Shown: in pieces, positions 1 to 9,538 of the stretch
How positions within the stretch are numbered: the first letter of the stretch is position 1
How the letters are laid out: the number at the start of each line of letters is the position of its first letter
DNA from: Anaerostipes sp.
GTDB lineage: Bacteria; Bacillota; Clostridia; Lachnospirales; Lachnospiraceae
Length of the DNA stretch: 64,000 nucleotides
Direction: 5' to 3'
Assembly (NCBI GenBank): GCA_028697725.1
Contig: JAQVEG010000010.1
Location: 1-64,000, forward strand
Position numbers and translations under genes: made by a program
Notes under the pieces: model-generated
Databases searched by the model: none
Told to the model about the DNA's origin: nothing
The model's input: only the letters and a program-made list of their open reading frames with translations

Positions 1-686
1 ACTGCTTCTATTGTACTGCATGTCTCTAGTGGAACGCAAGAAAATATTTCCTTATTTTTACTAATAAATTGTTGTAACTTTTCTTTATCCTTTTGATATT
101 TTATGAAACCAAACAATACTTTCATATTATCACTATATGCATCTAGATTATCAATCTTACTAACCTCTAAAAGATTAATTTTATAATTTTGTATTAACCC
201 TTTGAACTGTTCCAGCTTTGGAGACACTTCTAACATTTCATGTAATTCTTTTGGAGCATTCCACTCTTTGTCTCCATAATAGATCACTAGGGTAATGATG
301 GGACTTAACTTGTCATTTTTTGAAAAGCTAGAAATATATTCATCCCCTTTTAAATCTTTGATATCTTTGTGAGTCTTTGAAATTATTTTTCGCTGATCAT
401 TGTAAAAATCAGAATCGTACAGCATGTTCTTTAATGGCATAAAGTATTGAATATTATTTTGGTTTTCAATTGCCAAAATAGCAAGTTTGGTATCTTCATA
501 CATATACTGTTTCACCAAATCTCTTGCGCGATTTCCTCCTCGACTCTGTTTACTAACGGAGTCAAGTTCTTTTAATTCTTCTGGTAAGATTTTAATTTCT
601 CCTTGAAAAACTCCCTGATTAAACACATCTGCAAATCGTTTGGGGTCTTTTAAGTAGCTTCCTAAGCTAGCGTCTGGTCTTCCCAT
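1..686 (-). CDS. Rpn-family recombination-promoting nuclease / putative transposase, copy 1 (3' end beyond window)
   Basis: The first 228 codons of this gene are in the window; it reads from an ATG at 686 and runs off the left edge without a stop. The N-terminus MGRPDASLGSYLKDPKRFAD matches the start of Rpn/PD-(D/E)XK 'putative transposase' proteins, a family whose studied members are DNA endonucleases that raise recombination. It aligns without gaps to the complete gene at 27449-28375, with only scattered substitutions, so it is a recent paralogue rather than a remnant. A good ribosome site (AAGGAGG) precedes the ATG. Family assignment is by sequence recognition; the nuclease activity is inferred. 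Confidence 0.8.
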   Translation of the reverse strand, partial: MGRPDASLGSYLKDPKRFADVFNQGVFQGEIKILPEELKELDSVSKQSRGGNRARDLVKQYMYEDTKLAILAIENQNNIQYFMPLKNMLYDSDFYNDQRKIISKTHKDIKDLKGDEYISSFSKNDKLSPIITLVIYYGDKEWNAPKELHEMLEVSPKLEQFKGLIQNYKINLLEVSKIDNLDAYSDNMKVLFGFIKYQKDKEKLQQFISKNKEIFSCVPLETCSTIEA

Positions 687-861
687 ATGCTTCCTCCTTA
701 TAGGTATTTTTATTCTTTTACATATATTACCATTTATAGTTGGATTTAGCAATAGTTTTTCCAAATTTATCTAAAAGAAATTAGATTCATTCATGTCCTT
801 TGATTGAAATGGATTCCGTATAAGAGTTACCACACCTGTACTGCCATATAAAAAGAAAATT
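687..861. other. Intergenic region upstream of Rpn copy 1
   Basis: No gene is seen here. The first ~100 bases are the upstream region of the Rpn gene and closely resemble the upstream region of the second copy (28376-28480), so the duplication includes the promoter. By alignment with that copy, a TAATAT -10 box lies on the minus strand near 724-729. The rest, up to the terminator at 862, shows no recognisable element. Confidence 0.5.
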
Positions 862-889
862 AAAAAGAGCAGACAAAAAAAGTCTACTC
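862..889 (-). terminator. Rho-independent terminator downstream of the DUF2752 gene
   Basis: Read on the minus strand, an 8-bp stem (GAGTAGAC / GTCTGCTC, one G-U pair) closes a T-rich loop and is followed by TTTTT. It would end the transcript that carries the DUF4190 and DUF2752 genes. Between it and the DUF2752 stop (890-985) there is only non-coding sequence. Confidence 0.65.
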
Positions 890-985
890 GCCTACTCTTA
901 AAGGTTCCTCCTAACGCTTTTTCGCTTACAAATATTCTACAAGAAAATTTATCTTTGTAAATGTCATTGTATCGATTTTTTCACC

Positions 986-1318
986 CTATCTAATATCCCC
1001 CAAGTAATCGTACCCAAATGCATAAACTCCTACATTTCTTGCTACAAACACAACAAGTAAGATTCCAAGTCCAAGGTAAAGCATCCACATATGAAATTTA
1101 AATTTATCTGTATTTTTTCTCCCAAGTTTTTTTAATATCCATCCAGTAATAAGCCAGCATGTAATGACAACCAGATATATAAATATTGGGTTGCATAGAA
1201 AAGATTCGACAAAATGAAAATGGAGAAACGCAAGCATGGCTCTTGTTCCCCCACATACTGGACAATATAATCCTGTCAGCAATTTAAAAATACATGGCAT
1301 ATGAAAAATATATTCCAT
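986..1318 (-). CDS. DUF2752 small membrane protein
   Basis: A 110-residue protein with the family signature CPVCGGTRA at about residues 19-27 and two or three hydrophobic segments. DUF2752 proteins are small bacterial inner-membrane proteins of unknown function; the paired cysteines before the TRA motif are the conserved feature. It lies 11 bases after the DUF4190 gene on the same strand, a pairing that is common in related Firmicutes, so the two are probably co-transcribed. No function can be assigned from the sequence. Confidence 0.8.
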   Translation of the reverse strand: MEYIFHMPCIFKLLTGLYCPVCGGTRAMLAFLHFHFVESFLCNPIFIYLVVITCWLITGWILKKLGRKNTDKFKFHMWMLYLGLGILLVVFVARNVGVYAFGYDYLGDIR

Positions 1319-1329
1319 TTCCGGTCCCC

Positions 1330-1806
1330 TTAAAAGTCATCATACTCAGTTGATTGATTCAATCGATATTGATATTCCTGATTCCATTGTTTTCTAAATT
1401 CCTTTTGGAATACAGAATCTGTCCCAATTGCATATACACTTATAACAATAATAACTACGGTCAATACCATTCCAATGACACCACATATAATTCCCGCAAT
1501 TGACTTACCATCCATCTTTTGATTCATCTTTGGAGCCAGCAGTCCAACAACAAGTGCTACCACTCCTAATATGAAACTAATTGGTGGACAGCAGCAAACA
1601 AACACAATTGCAATAATTCCAAAAATCATGGAAAGTAATGGCATACTTGAAGTCTGCTTTCCCTCTTGTTCTGGTTCTTCTGTCTTCCCACTATCTTCTT
1701 GATTTAGATCCTCCTGGTTTAGATTCTCCTGATTTAGATTCTCCTGGTTTAGTTCTTCTTCTGTAATCTCGTATCCTGTATATGGATCGTATCTTTTTTC
1801 TCCCAT
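1330..1806 (-). CDS. DUF4190 membrane protein with LNQE repeats
   Basis: The 158-residue reading from ATG 1806 is preferred because GAAGGAGG lies just before it; an upstream in-frame ATG would overlap the neighbouring acetyltransferase gene heavily. The N-terminal cytoplasmic part opens MGEKRYDPYTGYEITEEE and contains four LNQE(N/D) units. Two hydrophobic segments follow, the second with the SIAGIICGVIGMVL pattern typical of DUF4190, and a CCCPP turn sits in the first. Function unknown. The neighbour downstream is a DUF2752 protein. Confidence 0.8.
   Translation of the reverse strand: MGEKRYDPYTGYEITEEELNQENLNQENLNQEDLNQEDSGKTEEPEQEGKQTSSMPLLSMIFGIIAIVFVCCCPPISFILGVVALVVGLLAPKMNQKMDGKSIAGIICGVIGMVLTVVIIVISVYAIGTDSVFQKEFRKQWNQEYQYRLNQSTEYDDF
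1692..1751. repeat. 15-bp tandem repeat, four units, coding for LNQE(N/D)
   Basis: Four consecutive 15-bp units of the form ga(t/c)tctcctggttta lie inside the DUF4190 gene. Because the unit is a multiple of three, gain or loss of a unit changes the length of the linker without shifting the frame. Confidence 0.85.
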
Positions 1807-1817
1807 AGTTCCTCCTT

Positions 1818-2237
1818 CTATCCTTTGATATAGCAAATCATTCCCGGTCCTAGACCATCTGTGGGTCTTGATATGAATCCATGATGATGGTAAAAAGGTT
1901 CTCGCCCTTTTGCACACATCAAATCAAGCATAATCTCTTCCCCATCTTCTGCTAAGTCTTTTACGAAAGCAATCAACTCTTCTATAATTGCACTTCCAAC
2001 ACCCTGTCCTTGATAGTCTGGGTGAATCATCAAATCCTGAATATAACAAATCACAGCTCCATCGCCTACAATTCGTCCCATTCCTACAATCTTATCTCCA
2101 ATAAATGCACATACTACAAATAAACTTGCGTCCAATGCTATCTTTGCCTGTCTTCTTGATAAGGGCTTAAACCCCACTGATTCCCTTAAATCTAAATATG
2201 TGTCTACTCCCATATGATTATGTACTAATGCTATCAC
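1818..2237 (-). CDS. GNAT-family N-acetyltransferase
   Basis: An acetyl-CoA-dependent acetyltransferase of unknown substrate. The core motif is IHPDYQGQGVGSAII, the acetyl-CoA pyrophosphate loop, followed by MCAKGREPFYHHHGF, the usual C-terminal strand. The start chosen is GTG at 2237, with AAGAAGG seven bases upstream. The longer reading from ATG 2276 is rejected because a TATAAT -10 box (2275-2280) overlaps that ATG, so it would not be in the transcript. The family assignment is firm; the start is inferred. Confidence 0.8.
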   Translation of the reverse strand: MIALVHNHMGVDTYLDLRESVGFKPLSRRQAKIALDASLFVVCAFIGDKIVGMGRIVGDGAVICYIQDLMIHPDYQGQGVGSAIIEELIAFVKDLAEDGEEIMLDLMCAKGREPFYHHHGFISRPTDGLGPGMICYIKG

Positions 2238-2274
2238 ACTTATGCCTTCTTTCCTATCAAATAAAGTAAATAGC

Positions 2275-2280
2275 ATTATA
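2275..2280 (-). promoter_or_regulatory. Extended -10 promoter for the acetyltransferase gene
   Basis: TGATATAAT on the minus strand is an extended -10 element with no good -35 hexamer. It is back to back with the plus-strand promoter at 2302-2307, 21 bp apart. Confidence 0.55.
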
Positions 2281-2301
2281 TCACAAGTTTTTCTTTTATG
2301 C

Positions 2302-2307
2302 TATAAT
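2302..2307 (+). promoter_or_regulatory. Extended -10 promoter for the PAP2 gene
   Basis: TGCTATAAT lies about 37 bases before the PAP2 start codon and has no clear -35 box. The -35 zone of this promoter overlaps the -10 box of the divergent acetyltransferase promoter, so the two probably exclude each other. Confidence 0.6.
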
Positions 2308-2343
2308 CTTATAAAATAACCATTTTGTTAAAGGAGATTTCTT

Positions 2344-2859
2344 ATGGAATTACAACTATTAAACCTTATTCATAAACTTAGCTGTCCCTTTTTAAATCAT
2401 TTTTTTGTTGCAGTTACCTCCCTTGGAAATGCCGGAAAAGTTTGGATTATCCTTGGTATTGTCCTTCTCCTACAAAAAAAATATAGAACCATTGGAATTG
2501 GTATGCTCCTTAGCCTACTTTTAACCTCTTTTTTTGGAGAACAGATTATAAAACCACTGATTGCACGAAACCGGCCATTTACCTACAATCCTGAAATATC
2601 TATTTTAATACACAAACCGTCCTCATTTTCTTTTCCATCTGGACATACTGGAAGCAGTTTTGCCTGTGGCGTATTTTTATTTTTATGTAATAAAAAGCTG
2701 GGAATTCCAGCTCTTATTCTAGCATCTTTCATTGCCTTTAGCCGTATGTACTTATATGTACATTTTCCAACGGATATCCTTGGTGGCATTCTTCTTGGAA
2801 GTGCTGTATCCTTCGTTCTGTACTTTTCTATTTTTAAGGAAAAACTTACTGAACTTTAG
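2344..2859 (+). CDS. PAP2-family membrane phosphatase
   Basis: A 171-residue integral membrane lipid phosphatase of the type that dephosphorylates phosphatidate, undecaprenyl pyrophosphate or similar lipids. All three catalytic motifs are present: K70-x6-RP (K70, R77, P78), PSGH at 98-101, and SR-x5-H-x3-D (S133, R134, H140, D144). Five to six hydrophobic segments surround them. AAAGGAG precedes the ATG. Its 3' end overlaps the convergent DUF1934 gene by 14 bases. Which lipid it uses cannot be read from the sequence; UppP-like recycling is one possibility. Confidence 0.88.
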   Translation: MELQLLNLIHKLSCPFLNHFFVAVTSLGNAGKVWIILGIVLLLQKKYRTIGIGMLLSLLLTSFFGEQIIKPLIARNRPFTYNPEISILIHKPSSFSFPSGHTGSSFACGVFLFLCNKKLGIPALILASFIAFSRMYLYVHFPTDILGGILLGSAVSFVLYFSIFKEKLTEL

Positions 2860-3268
2860 ATCGCACCGACACATCAATGACACAGTCAGAAATGTGATCC
2901 GAATTGATGGATAACCCATAATCAATGTGCAACTTCATTAAGTCTTCTTCATGGTCCACTTGAATCTTACTTGTTGTAACTCCAAGAAGAAGACTCCCAA
3001 ATGGAGTATCGTAATAGGACAAGTTCTCTTTTCCTGCCTCAAAAAGCATATAAGAACTGCCATCCCCCTTCTTTGTAAGTTCAACTTTCTTTTCTGTAAT
3101 TTTCAAAATATTCTTAACTGTCTGGGCATCATCTGTTAATTCCTCATATAGCACATAATGTTTTCCATTTTTCATGTAATAACTTCCTGTGGTCATAAGC
3201 TGGATTGGCTCTTCTGAATTCACTTCAAGTTGTAATCCAGACACATCCACCAATACGTCTTTTGTCAT
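2846..3268 (-). CDS. DUF1934 beta-barrel protein (YwiB-like)
   Basis: A 140-residue soluble protein matching DUF1934, whose structurally known members are small lipocalin-like beta-barrels of unknown function. It opens MTKDVLVDVSGLQ and carries the family pattern YYMKNGKHYVLYEE followed by alternating strands. It is the last gene of the minus-strand run, 14 bases after murI, and converges on the PAP2 gene with a 14-base overlap and no terminator between them. It is probably co-transcribed with ddl and murI. Confidence 0.8.
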   Translation of the reverse strand: MTKDVLVDVSGLQLEVNSEEPIQLMTTGSYYMKNGKHYVLYEELTDDAQTVKNILKITEKKVELTKKGDGSSYMLFEAGKENLSYYDTPFGSLLLGVTTSKIQVDHEEDLMKLHIDYGLSINSDHISDCVIDVSVRSKVQ

Positions 3269-3282
3269 AATGTCCCTACTTT

Positions 3283-4086
3283 CTAATACTTCTCTATCTC
3301 AATATCATTCACTTTATCTACATGGCATGGCAGTACACGATCTGCAAATGTCAAGAACTGTTCTACCATATCACTGACATAATATTCATGATTCCCGCCA
3401 TTTCCTTCTGTGTTTGCAATATTTTTTTCATTTAGTGTTGCTTTCAATGTTTTTGCTGTCTCATAAGCCGGATTTACAAGGGTTACTTTCTCTCCCATAT
3501 AATGTCCAATGGGATTCATTAACAATGGGTAATGGGTACATCCAAGCACCAATGCATCAATATCATATCCTTTTAATTCGCTTAAATATCTTTGTGTCAC
3601 ATCTTCGGTAATTCGATCATCAATAAGTCCTTCTTCTACTAATGGCACAAACAATGGACATGCTTTTGTTACCACTGTAATCTCTGGATCTTTTTTCCGA
3701 AGGAGCTTTGTGTAAACACCACTTTTGACCGTTCCATTTGTACCGATGATTCCAATATTCTTATTCTTTGTTGCTTTTGCGGCGGAATTTGCACCTGGTT
3801 CTACCACCCCAATAATGGGAACATCGTACAACGCTGCCAATTCTGGAAGACACACTGCACTTGCAGTATTACACGCAATGACAATTGCCTTTACCCCTTT
3901 GGAGAGCAAAAAACGGATAATTTGTTTTGAATAACGAATTACAGTTTCCTTGGATTTTGTACCATAAGGAACTCTTGCTGTATCCCCAAAATAAACTAAA
4001 TTCTCTTCTGGTAACTGTCTCATAATCTCTCTGGCAACGGTTAATCCGCCAACTCCAGAGTCAAATACACCAATTGGAGCGTTCAT
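3283..4086 (-). CDS. murI: Glutamate racemase
   Basis: Converts L-glutamate to the D-glutamate of peptidoglycan. The 267-residue length is normal. Visible are the N-terminal FDSGVGGLTV, the first catalytic cysteine in ACNTAS (C72), and the second in GCTHYPLL (C183). It follows ddl by 19 bases, so D-Glu and D-Ala-D-Ala production are linked in one transcript, and the DUF1934 gene follows. There is no sign of degeneration. Confidence 0.97.
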   Translation of the reverse strand: MNAPIGVFDSGVGGLTVAREIMRQLPEENLVYFGDTARVPYGTKSKETVIRYSKQIIRFLLSKGVKAIVIACNTASAVCLPELAALYDVPIIGVVEPGANSAAKATKNKNIGIIGTNGTVKSGVYTKLLRKKDPEITVVTKACPLFVPLVEEGLIDDRITEDVTQRYLSELKGYDIDALVLGCTHYPLLMNPIGHYMGEKVTLVNPAYETAKTLKATLNEKNIANTEGNGGNHEYYVSDMVEQFLTFADRVLPCHVDKVNDIEIEKY

Positions 4087-4105
4087 AATCTATCCTTCTT
4101 TCCCA

Positions 4106-5158
4106 TTAATTATATCTTTGTTCTGCTAATTCAATCAAAGTATCTACTAATTCAGCGATGGCAACTCCCTGATCTTCCCACAACATTGGATACATACTAA
4201 TAGATGTAAAACCTGGCAGTGTATTAATTTCATTAAACACAACTCGTCCTGATTCTTCTAAGAAAAAGTCAACTCTTGCACATCCAAATCCATCCACTGC
4301 CTTAAAAATATCAACTGCATTTTTGCGAATTTCTTCTCTTGCACCCTCTGGCATTGGTGCATCAATCACTGTTTTAGATTCTGGGTTATTGTACTTGGCA
4401 TCAAAATCATAGAATTCTGCTGCTGCAAGAATTTCTCCAACTCCAGAAGCCTTCACTTCATTTCCACCTAATACTCCACACTCTACTTCTCTTCCAACAA
4501 TGGTCTCTTCCACTAAGATATTACGGTCATGTTTTACTGCTTCTAAAAGTGCTGCCTCTAATTCCTTTGTATCATGAGCTTTGGATACTCCTTTGGAAGA
4601 ACCTGCACAAGAAGGTTTCACAAACACTGGATATTCCAACACATCTTCTACCATCTTTATGGATGCGTCCATATGAGCTAAATCTGATTTTCTCACATGA
4701 ACAAATCTTGCTTGGTTTATTCCTAATTTGTCTACGATAACTTTTGTATAGACTTTATCCATAGACACTGCCGAAGCTAAAACTCCACATCCAACGTAAG
4801 GAATCTGTGACATTTGAAACAATCCCTGAATGGTTCCATCTTCTCCATTTAACCCATGAAGAACTGGGAAAATCACATCCACAGGCTGCAGTTTATAGGT
4901 TCCTTCTGCTAAAACTACCAGTGCCTTTTCCTGAGTATCTGGAGAAATAAAGGCTTTTACCTTGCTTTCTCTCCATGAGCCATCCTCAATATCTGCAAGT
5001 TTGTCTACAAGAAGCCACTGTCCATCTCTTGTAATTCCCACATATGTAACGTTGTATTTTTCCATGTCCATGGCTTTAATCACAGTAGTTGCAGAAACAC
5101 ATGAAACATCATGTTCTGATGAATTCCCACCAAAGACTACGACTATATTTTTTTTCAT
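4106..5158 (-). CDS. ddl: D-alanine--D-alanine ligase
   Basis: ATP-dependent joining of two D-alanines for peptidoglycan precursors. ATG 5158 (350 residues, MKKNIVVVFGGNSSEHDVSC) is preferred over the ATG ten codons upstream because GGAG lies eight bases before it and family members begin at this point. The ATP-grasp core includes VKPSCAGSSKGVSK and the metal site VDFFLEESGRVVFNEINTLP. The window shows the D-Ala form of enzyme context (murI next door), and no vanX or vanH partner. The VanW protein nearby is not evidence of a vancomycin cluster. Confidence 0.95.
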   Translation of the reverse strand: MKKNIVVVFGGNSSEHDVSCVSATTVIKAMDMEKYNVTYVGITRDGQWLLVDKLADIEDGSWRESKVKAFISPDTQEKALVVLAEGTYKLQPVDVIFPVLHGLNGEDGTIQGLFQMSQIPYVGCGVLASAVSMDKVYTKVIVDKLGINQARFVHVRKSDLAHMDASIKMVEDVLEYPVFVKPSCAGSSKGVSKAHDTKELEAALLEAVKHDRNILVEETIVGREVECGVLGGNEVKASGVGEILAAAEFYDFDAKYNNPESKTVIDAPMPEGAREEIRKNAVDIFKAVDGFGCARVDFFLEESGRVVFNEINTLPGFTSISMYPMLWEDQGVAIAELVDTLIELAEQRYN

Positions 5159-5202
5159 TCTTACATCTCCAATCCATATTCTGCTCAATCAATTTGATAT
5201 TA

Positions 5203-5994
5203 TCATATCATAAATCGTTCAAAGATAAATCCATAAAAATCTTTTTTATATTTTTTGTATTCTGATTCTTTTCTAAATGTCCATCCATACACTGGTGTAT
5301 GAAATACTTTGTCACATATCCAAAGAGATAAATTCCCCTTTTTATGCTTATATTTAAATGCAATAAAATCTGGTTTTATAATAAAATTTGCTACCAAATG
5401 TGTCGCCATAAAATAAGCAAATTTATTTCCTTCTTCTTTATCTCTGTTAAAATCAGCACTTAAAATACCTCGAATCACTTCTGGGCGATATTTTTTAAAC
5501 CAATAAAGTGCATAAGGATAAAAACATTCAACACAATAAAGTCCATGATACTGATCCAATTCTGCTGCAGCCTTTTCACAAAGAATTCGATTACAGTGCT
5601 CCATCTTCAACTCCACTAAAAGCGGTACCTTTCCGTCAATTAGTTCAAGTGCCTCATGAAATGTTGGAATTCTCTCTTTTGTATTTCCTAAAGAATACTC
5701 CTGAAGCTGCTTATATGTCAAATCTTGAATCCGTATATCAACCCCACACATTCTCTTTAGACTATAGTCGTGATGTACTACCAACACTTTGTCTTTTGTT
5801 AATTGAACATCTAGTTCAATTCCATATCCAAGTTCTTTTGCCCTTTGAAACGCTGTCATAGAATTCTCAGGAACCCCATCTACATAATGAAATCCTCGGT
5901 GGGCAAAATAATGAACATTCAAAATATCTCCACTTCTTTTTTTCCCTGGATATATGAAAAAAAGATACAACCCAATGAGCAGTAATAAAATCAT
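5203..5994 (-). CDS. Glycerophosphodiester phosphodiesterase family protein, membrane-anchored
   Basis: A 263-residue GDPD-type TIM barrel behind one N-terminal membrane segment (residues 1-15). The catalytic residues are visible: HRG at 32-34, ExD at 60-62 and the HH pair at 74-75. Family members hydrolyse glycerophosphodiesters to glycerol-3-phosphate and an alcohol. Its ATG overlaps the stop of cca as ATGA, so translation is coupled. The active domain probably faces outward or remains attached at the membrane; the substrate is not known. Confidence 0.85.
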   Translation of the reverse strand: MILLLLIGLYLFFIYPGKKRSGDILNVHYFAHRGFHYVDGVPENSMTAFQRAKELGYGIELDVQLTKDKVLVVHHDYSLKRMCGVDIRIQDLTYKQLQEYSLGNTKERIPTFHEALELIDGKVPLLVELKMEHCNRILCEKAAAELDQYHGLYCVECFYPYALYWFKKYRPEVIRGILSADFNRDKEEGNKFAYFMATHLVANFIIKPDFIAFKYKHKKGNLSLWICDKVFHTPVYGWTFRKESEYKKYKKDFYGFIFERFMI

Positions 5995-7340
5995 AATGAC
6001 TTCCTCTTTTCTAGCACAAGCTCTCTTAATGTCTTTTTGGTATTCAACTCTGGATCCTGTAATACCCTGTCAAGGAGATGGTTTAGCATCAGTCCCATAT
6101 CTTTCCCCGGTTTCATACCAAGTTCCATTAAGTCTTTTCCATCAATCGCTAACTCTTTTAATGTAAGGCATTCTTCGTCTTTTACAATTTCCTCAAACAG
6201 TTCTTTGGTACGGTTTAACACCATCTGCTTCTCTTCATAGTGATAATCACTTTGTGCCAAAATATCCGCCTGTTGAATCACAAGCATTTTAGCAAACAAA
6301 TCTTTTCCTAGTTTATTTGCCCATCTGCGGATTGTACGTTTATTTACTTCTTTTTCACTGTTAAATCTTTGATCATGCCAAAGAACTAATTTTGTTACTT
6401 CCTTCACTGTCTGATTGTCAAACTTTAATCGCCGGAGAATCTTTCTAGCCATCTCTTCTCCAATTTCTTGATGATGAATAAAACTATCCTTTTCTTTCCC
6501 CTGAATTCTAGCCTTTGGTTTTCCCACATCGTGAAGCAGCATGGTCCAGCGCAATATGGAATCTGCTGGTATGTGCTGCATGGCTTTAATGGTGTGCATT
6601 CCTACATTGTACTTATGATGAGGATTATTTTGCTCTGTATCCATCATAACATCAAATTCTGGAAGAATGTACTTTGTCACCCCCAGATAATAGGCATCCA
6701 GCATAGTTTCTGGATGACCTGTAAGGAGCATTTTCGTTAGTTCCACCTGAATTCTTTCTGCACTAATATCCACTAGGAATTTTCCATGACTTTCAATGGC
6801 TTCGGCTGTTGCTTCTTCAATCTCAAAATTCAACTGTGCCTTAAAACGAAGTGCCCTTAAAATTCTTAACGCATCTTCATCAAATCTTTGATTGGCCTCT
6901 CCCACACACCGAATGACTTTCTTTTGAAGATCAGCCATTCCTTCGTACATATCAACTAAACCAGTTTTAGGATTGTATGCCATGGCATTGATGGTAAAAT
7001 CCCTCCTTAGCAAATCTTCCTTCAAGGACTTAGTAAATGCTACTTCTTCTGGACGTCTGTGGTCTGTATATTTCCCATCAATTCGGTAGGTGGTAACCTC
7101 AAATGGCTCGTGGTCAATCATAACCGTCACTGTCCCATGTTCAATTCCTGTATCTATGGTATACGAAAAAATCTCCTTGACTTCTGACGGAGATGCTGAT
7201 GTTGTAATATCCCAGTCCATTGGATTCTTCCCTAGAATACTATCACGAACAGGGCCGCCTACGACATAGGCTTCGTAGCCGGCTTGTTCTAACTTATCTA
7301 TGATATTTTTAGCCTTTTGAGGTATCTCTATTTTTATCAT
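5991..7340 (-). CDS. cca: CCA tRNA nucleotidyltransferase with HD domain
   Basis: Adds or repairs the 3' CCA of tRNAs. The nucleotidyltransferase head has GGPVRDSILG and the metal-binding DWDIT (about residues 28-48). The RNA-binding region follows (DEDALRILRALRF), and an HD phosphohydrolase domain is seen at LLHDVGKP in the middle third. At 449 residues it is of normal length for the Firmicute HD-containing type. It lies between proS and the GDPD gene and shares a 4-base ATGA overlap with the latter. Confidence 0.95.
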   Translation of the reverse strand: MIKIEIPQKAKNIIDKLEQAGYEAYVVGGPVRDSILGKNPMDWDITTSASPSEVKEIFSYTIDTGIEHGTVTVMIDHEPFEVTTYRIDGKYTDHRRPEEVAFTKSLKEDLLRRDFTINAMAYNPKTGLVDMYEGMADLQKKVIRCVGEANQRFDEDALRILRALRFKAQLNFEIEEATAEAIESHGKFLVDISAERIQVELTKMLLTGHPETMLDAYYLGVTKYILPEFDVMMDTEQNNPHHKYNVGMHTIKAMQHIPADSILRWTMLLHDVGKPKARIQGKEKDSFIHHQEIGEEMARKILRRLKFDNQTVKEVTKLVLWHDQRFNSEKEVNKRTIRRWANKLGKDLFAKMLVIQQADILAQSDYHYEEKQMVLNRTKELFEEIVKDEECLTLKELAIDGKDLMELGMKPGKDMGLMLNHLLDRVLQDPELNTKKTLRELVLEKRKSL

Positions 7341-7366
7341 AATTATCCTTTATATAGGGTGCAGGA

Positions 7367-8803
7367 TTAGTACGCCTTACCGAAATAAACCATCTTCTTT
7401 GCTGGTTTTCCACAGTGAATACATACATCTCCAAGATTCTCCTGCTCAAATGGCATACATCTTGTTGTGGCTGTTGTTTCGTCTTTGATTGCTTCTTCAC
7501 ACTGAGTTTCTCCACACCACATTGCTTTTACAAATCCTTGCTGACGGTCAATAAGATCTTTGAACTCATCCCATGTTTTTGCTTCGTGTGTATTTTCTTC
7601 TAGATGATTCTTTGCACGCTGAAGCATATCTGCCTGCATTGTCTTTAATACTTCATCTAATTTACTTTCGATTTCATCTAATGAAACTACGATTTTTTCT
7701 CTTGTATCACGACGTACAATCACAGCCTGATTCTTTTCAATATCTTTTGGTCCGATTTCAATACGAGTTGGGATTCCGCGAACTTCCTGTTCACTAAACT
7801 TCCATCCTGGACTCTTATCTGAATCATCTACTTTTACCTTAAAGTCTCCAGAAAGTCTTGCGCGGATTTCTTCTGCTTTTTCAAGAACTCCTTCTTTCTT
7901 TTGCATAATTGGTACAATCACTGTCTGTACTGGTGCAATCATTGGAGGTAATACAAGTCCTGAATCATCTCCATGAACCATGATAATTGCTCCAATAATA
8001 CGTGTTGACATTCCCCATGATGTTTGGTGTACATATTGAAGTTTATTATTTTTATCTGTGTATTGAATGTCAAATGCCTTTGCAAATCCATCTCCAAAGT
8101 TATGACTTGTTCCAGACTGAAGTGCTTTTCCATCATGCATTAATGCCTCAATAGTATAGGTAGAATTGGCTCCAGCAAACTTTTCCTTTTCTGTTTTTTG
8201 TCCTTTGACCACTGGAATTGCCAAATACTGCTCACAAAAGTCTGCATACATATTCAGCATTTGAACTGTACGAGCCTCTGCCTCTTCTTCTGTGGCGTGA
8301 GCTGTATGCCCTTCCTGCCAGTAAAATTCAGATGTGCGCAAAAATGGTCTTGTCGTCTTTTCCCATCGGCAGACAGATACCCATTGATTATATAATTTTG
8401 GAAGATCACGATGGGATTGAATAATATTAGCATAAAAATCACAAAACAATGTTTCTGATGTTGGTCTTACACATAAACGTTCTTGTAATTTCTTATCTCC
8501 ACCATGGGTTACCCATGCAACTTCTGGTGCAAATCCTTCTACATGGTCTTCTTCTTTCTTAAGTAAACTCTCTGGGATAAACATTGGCATTGCAACATTT
8601 TCAACACCTGTTTCTTTAAACTTTGTATCTAATACTCTTTGGATATTCTCCCAAATGGCAAAACCGTTGGGACGTAAAATCATACATCCTCTTACACTGG
8701 AATAATCACATAATTCTGCCTTTTTTACTACATCTGTATACCATTGTGCGAAATCATCCTCCATCGCAGTAATGGCTTCTACTAACTTCTTTTCTTTTGC
8801 CAT
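7367..8803 (-). CDS. proS: Prolyl-tRNA synthetase, archaeal/eukaryotic-like short form
   Basis: Charges tRNA-Pro with proline. The 478-residue length, lack of an editing insertion and the start [20 protein letters not shown] identify the short form found in Clostridia, Mycoplasma and archaea rather than the ~570-residue bacterial form. Class II signatures are visible at [12 protein letters not shown] and [20 protein letters not shown], and the C-terminal zinc-type domain ends with [16 protein letters not shown]. It sits between the DUF975 gene and cca. No T-box precedes it; it appears to rely on upstream promoters of the run. Confidence 0.96.
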   Translation of the reverse strand: MAKEKKLVEAITAMEDDFAQWYTDVVKKAELCDYSSVRGCMILRPNGFAIWENIQRVLDTKFKETGVENVAMPMFIPESLLKKEEDHVEGFAPEVAWVTHGGDKKLQERLCVRPTSETLFCDFYANIIQSHRDLPKLYNQWVSVCRWEKTTRPFLRTSEFYWQEGHTAHATEEEAEARTVQMLNMYADFCEQYLAIPVVKGQKTEKEKFAGANSTYTIEALMHDGKALQSGTSHNFGDGFAKAFDIQYTDKNNKLQYVHQTSWGMSTRIIGAIIMVHGDDSGLVLPPMIAPVQTVIVPIMQKKEGVLEKAEEIRARLSGDFKVKVDDSDKSPGWKFSEQEVRGIPTRIEIGPKDIEKNQAVIVRRDTREKIVVSLDEIESKLDEVLKTMQADMLQRAKNHLEENTHEAKTWDEFKDLIDRQQGFVKAMWCGETQCEEAIKDETTATTRCMPFEQENLGDVCIHCGKPAKKMVYFGKAY

Positions 8804-8817
8804 GAATCTATTCTCCT

Positions 8818-9486
8818 TTAATTTATTGTTTCATTCTGACTCATACGATTTTGATAGAAAATTGCAACTGCAACTTCCATCCATGGTTCTATCCACAAAA
8901 ATCCAATTCCACAAGATATAACCCCAAGAATACACCATCCAATAAAGCTTAAATGTAATACAAACAACTCTATACAGTGTCCTCTCATAAGCTCTACACT
9001 TTTTTCCAATGCATCCTGCACTGTAAGTTCTTTATCATCTATCATTAAATATTTTGAAAGTGCAATGTAAAATGTTAGAATTACAGCTATAATAGAAGCA
9101 ATGATACCCCATGCTATTGTAGCATATTCACTTAAAAATAAATCTGGTATGCTTAATACCGTACTAATTGCTGTATACACAAGAGCAATTCCTGCAAATC
9201 TTTTTATATTTTGAAAACCAAAAAACAAGTCCTCAACCTGCGGGTTTTTATCCCTTGAAATCTTTAAAACTGCAAACAATACTCCAATGTTCAAAATTTC
9301 ATCTATAAAGTTTCCAACAATAGAAATTCCTTCTCCAAATACTTTTGACACCATAGAATCTACTGCTCCTGAAACTCCTCCAATCGCAAAGGATATAAGG
9401 GTGCTAAGGAATATAATTCCTATTATAATTCCATACTTTCCATTGAGCTTTTCTCGTGCCAGATTTTTTATTTGTCCACTTTTCAT
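8818..9486 (-). CDS. DUF975 family integral membrane protein
   Basis: A 222-residue protein with about five hydrophobic segments. The N-terminal [14 protein letters not shown] and the C-terminal block [20 protein letters not shown] are the DUF975 landmarks. These proteins are widespread in Firmicutes and their function is unknown. It lies 14 bases upstream of proS. Nothing in the neighbourhood suggests a partner. Confidence 0.78.
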   Translation of the reverse strand: MKSGQIKNLAREKLNGKYGIIIGIIFLSTLISFAIGGVSGAVDSMVSKVFGEGISIVGNFIDEILNIGVLFAVLKISRDKNPQVEDLFFGFQNIKRFAGIALVYTAISTVLSIPDLFLSEYATIAWGIIASIIAVILTFYIALSKYLMIDDKELTVQDALEKSVELMRGHCIELFVLHLSFIGWCILGVISCGIGFLWIEPWMEVAVAIFYQNRMSQNETIN

Positions 9487-9538
9487 GTTTTCTTCTAGTA
9501 TCCTCTCTAGGTTATCAGGATTTCTCCTGTAACATTAA

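Noticed and set aside
2238-2276. Upstream ATG at 2276 as start of the acetyltransferase
   Set aside because: A TATAAT -10 box overlaps this ATG and a GTG with a good ribosome site follows at 2237.
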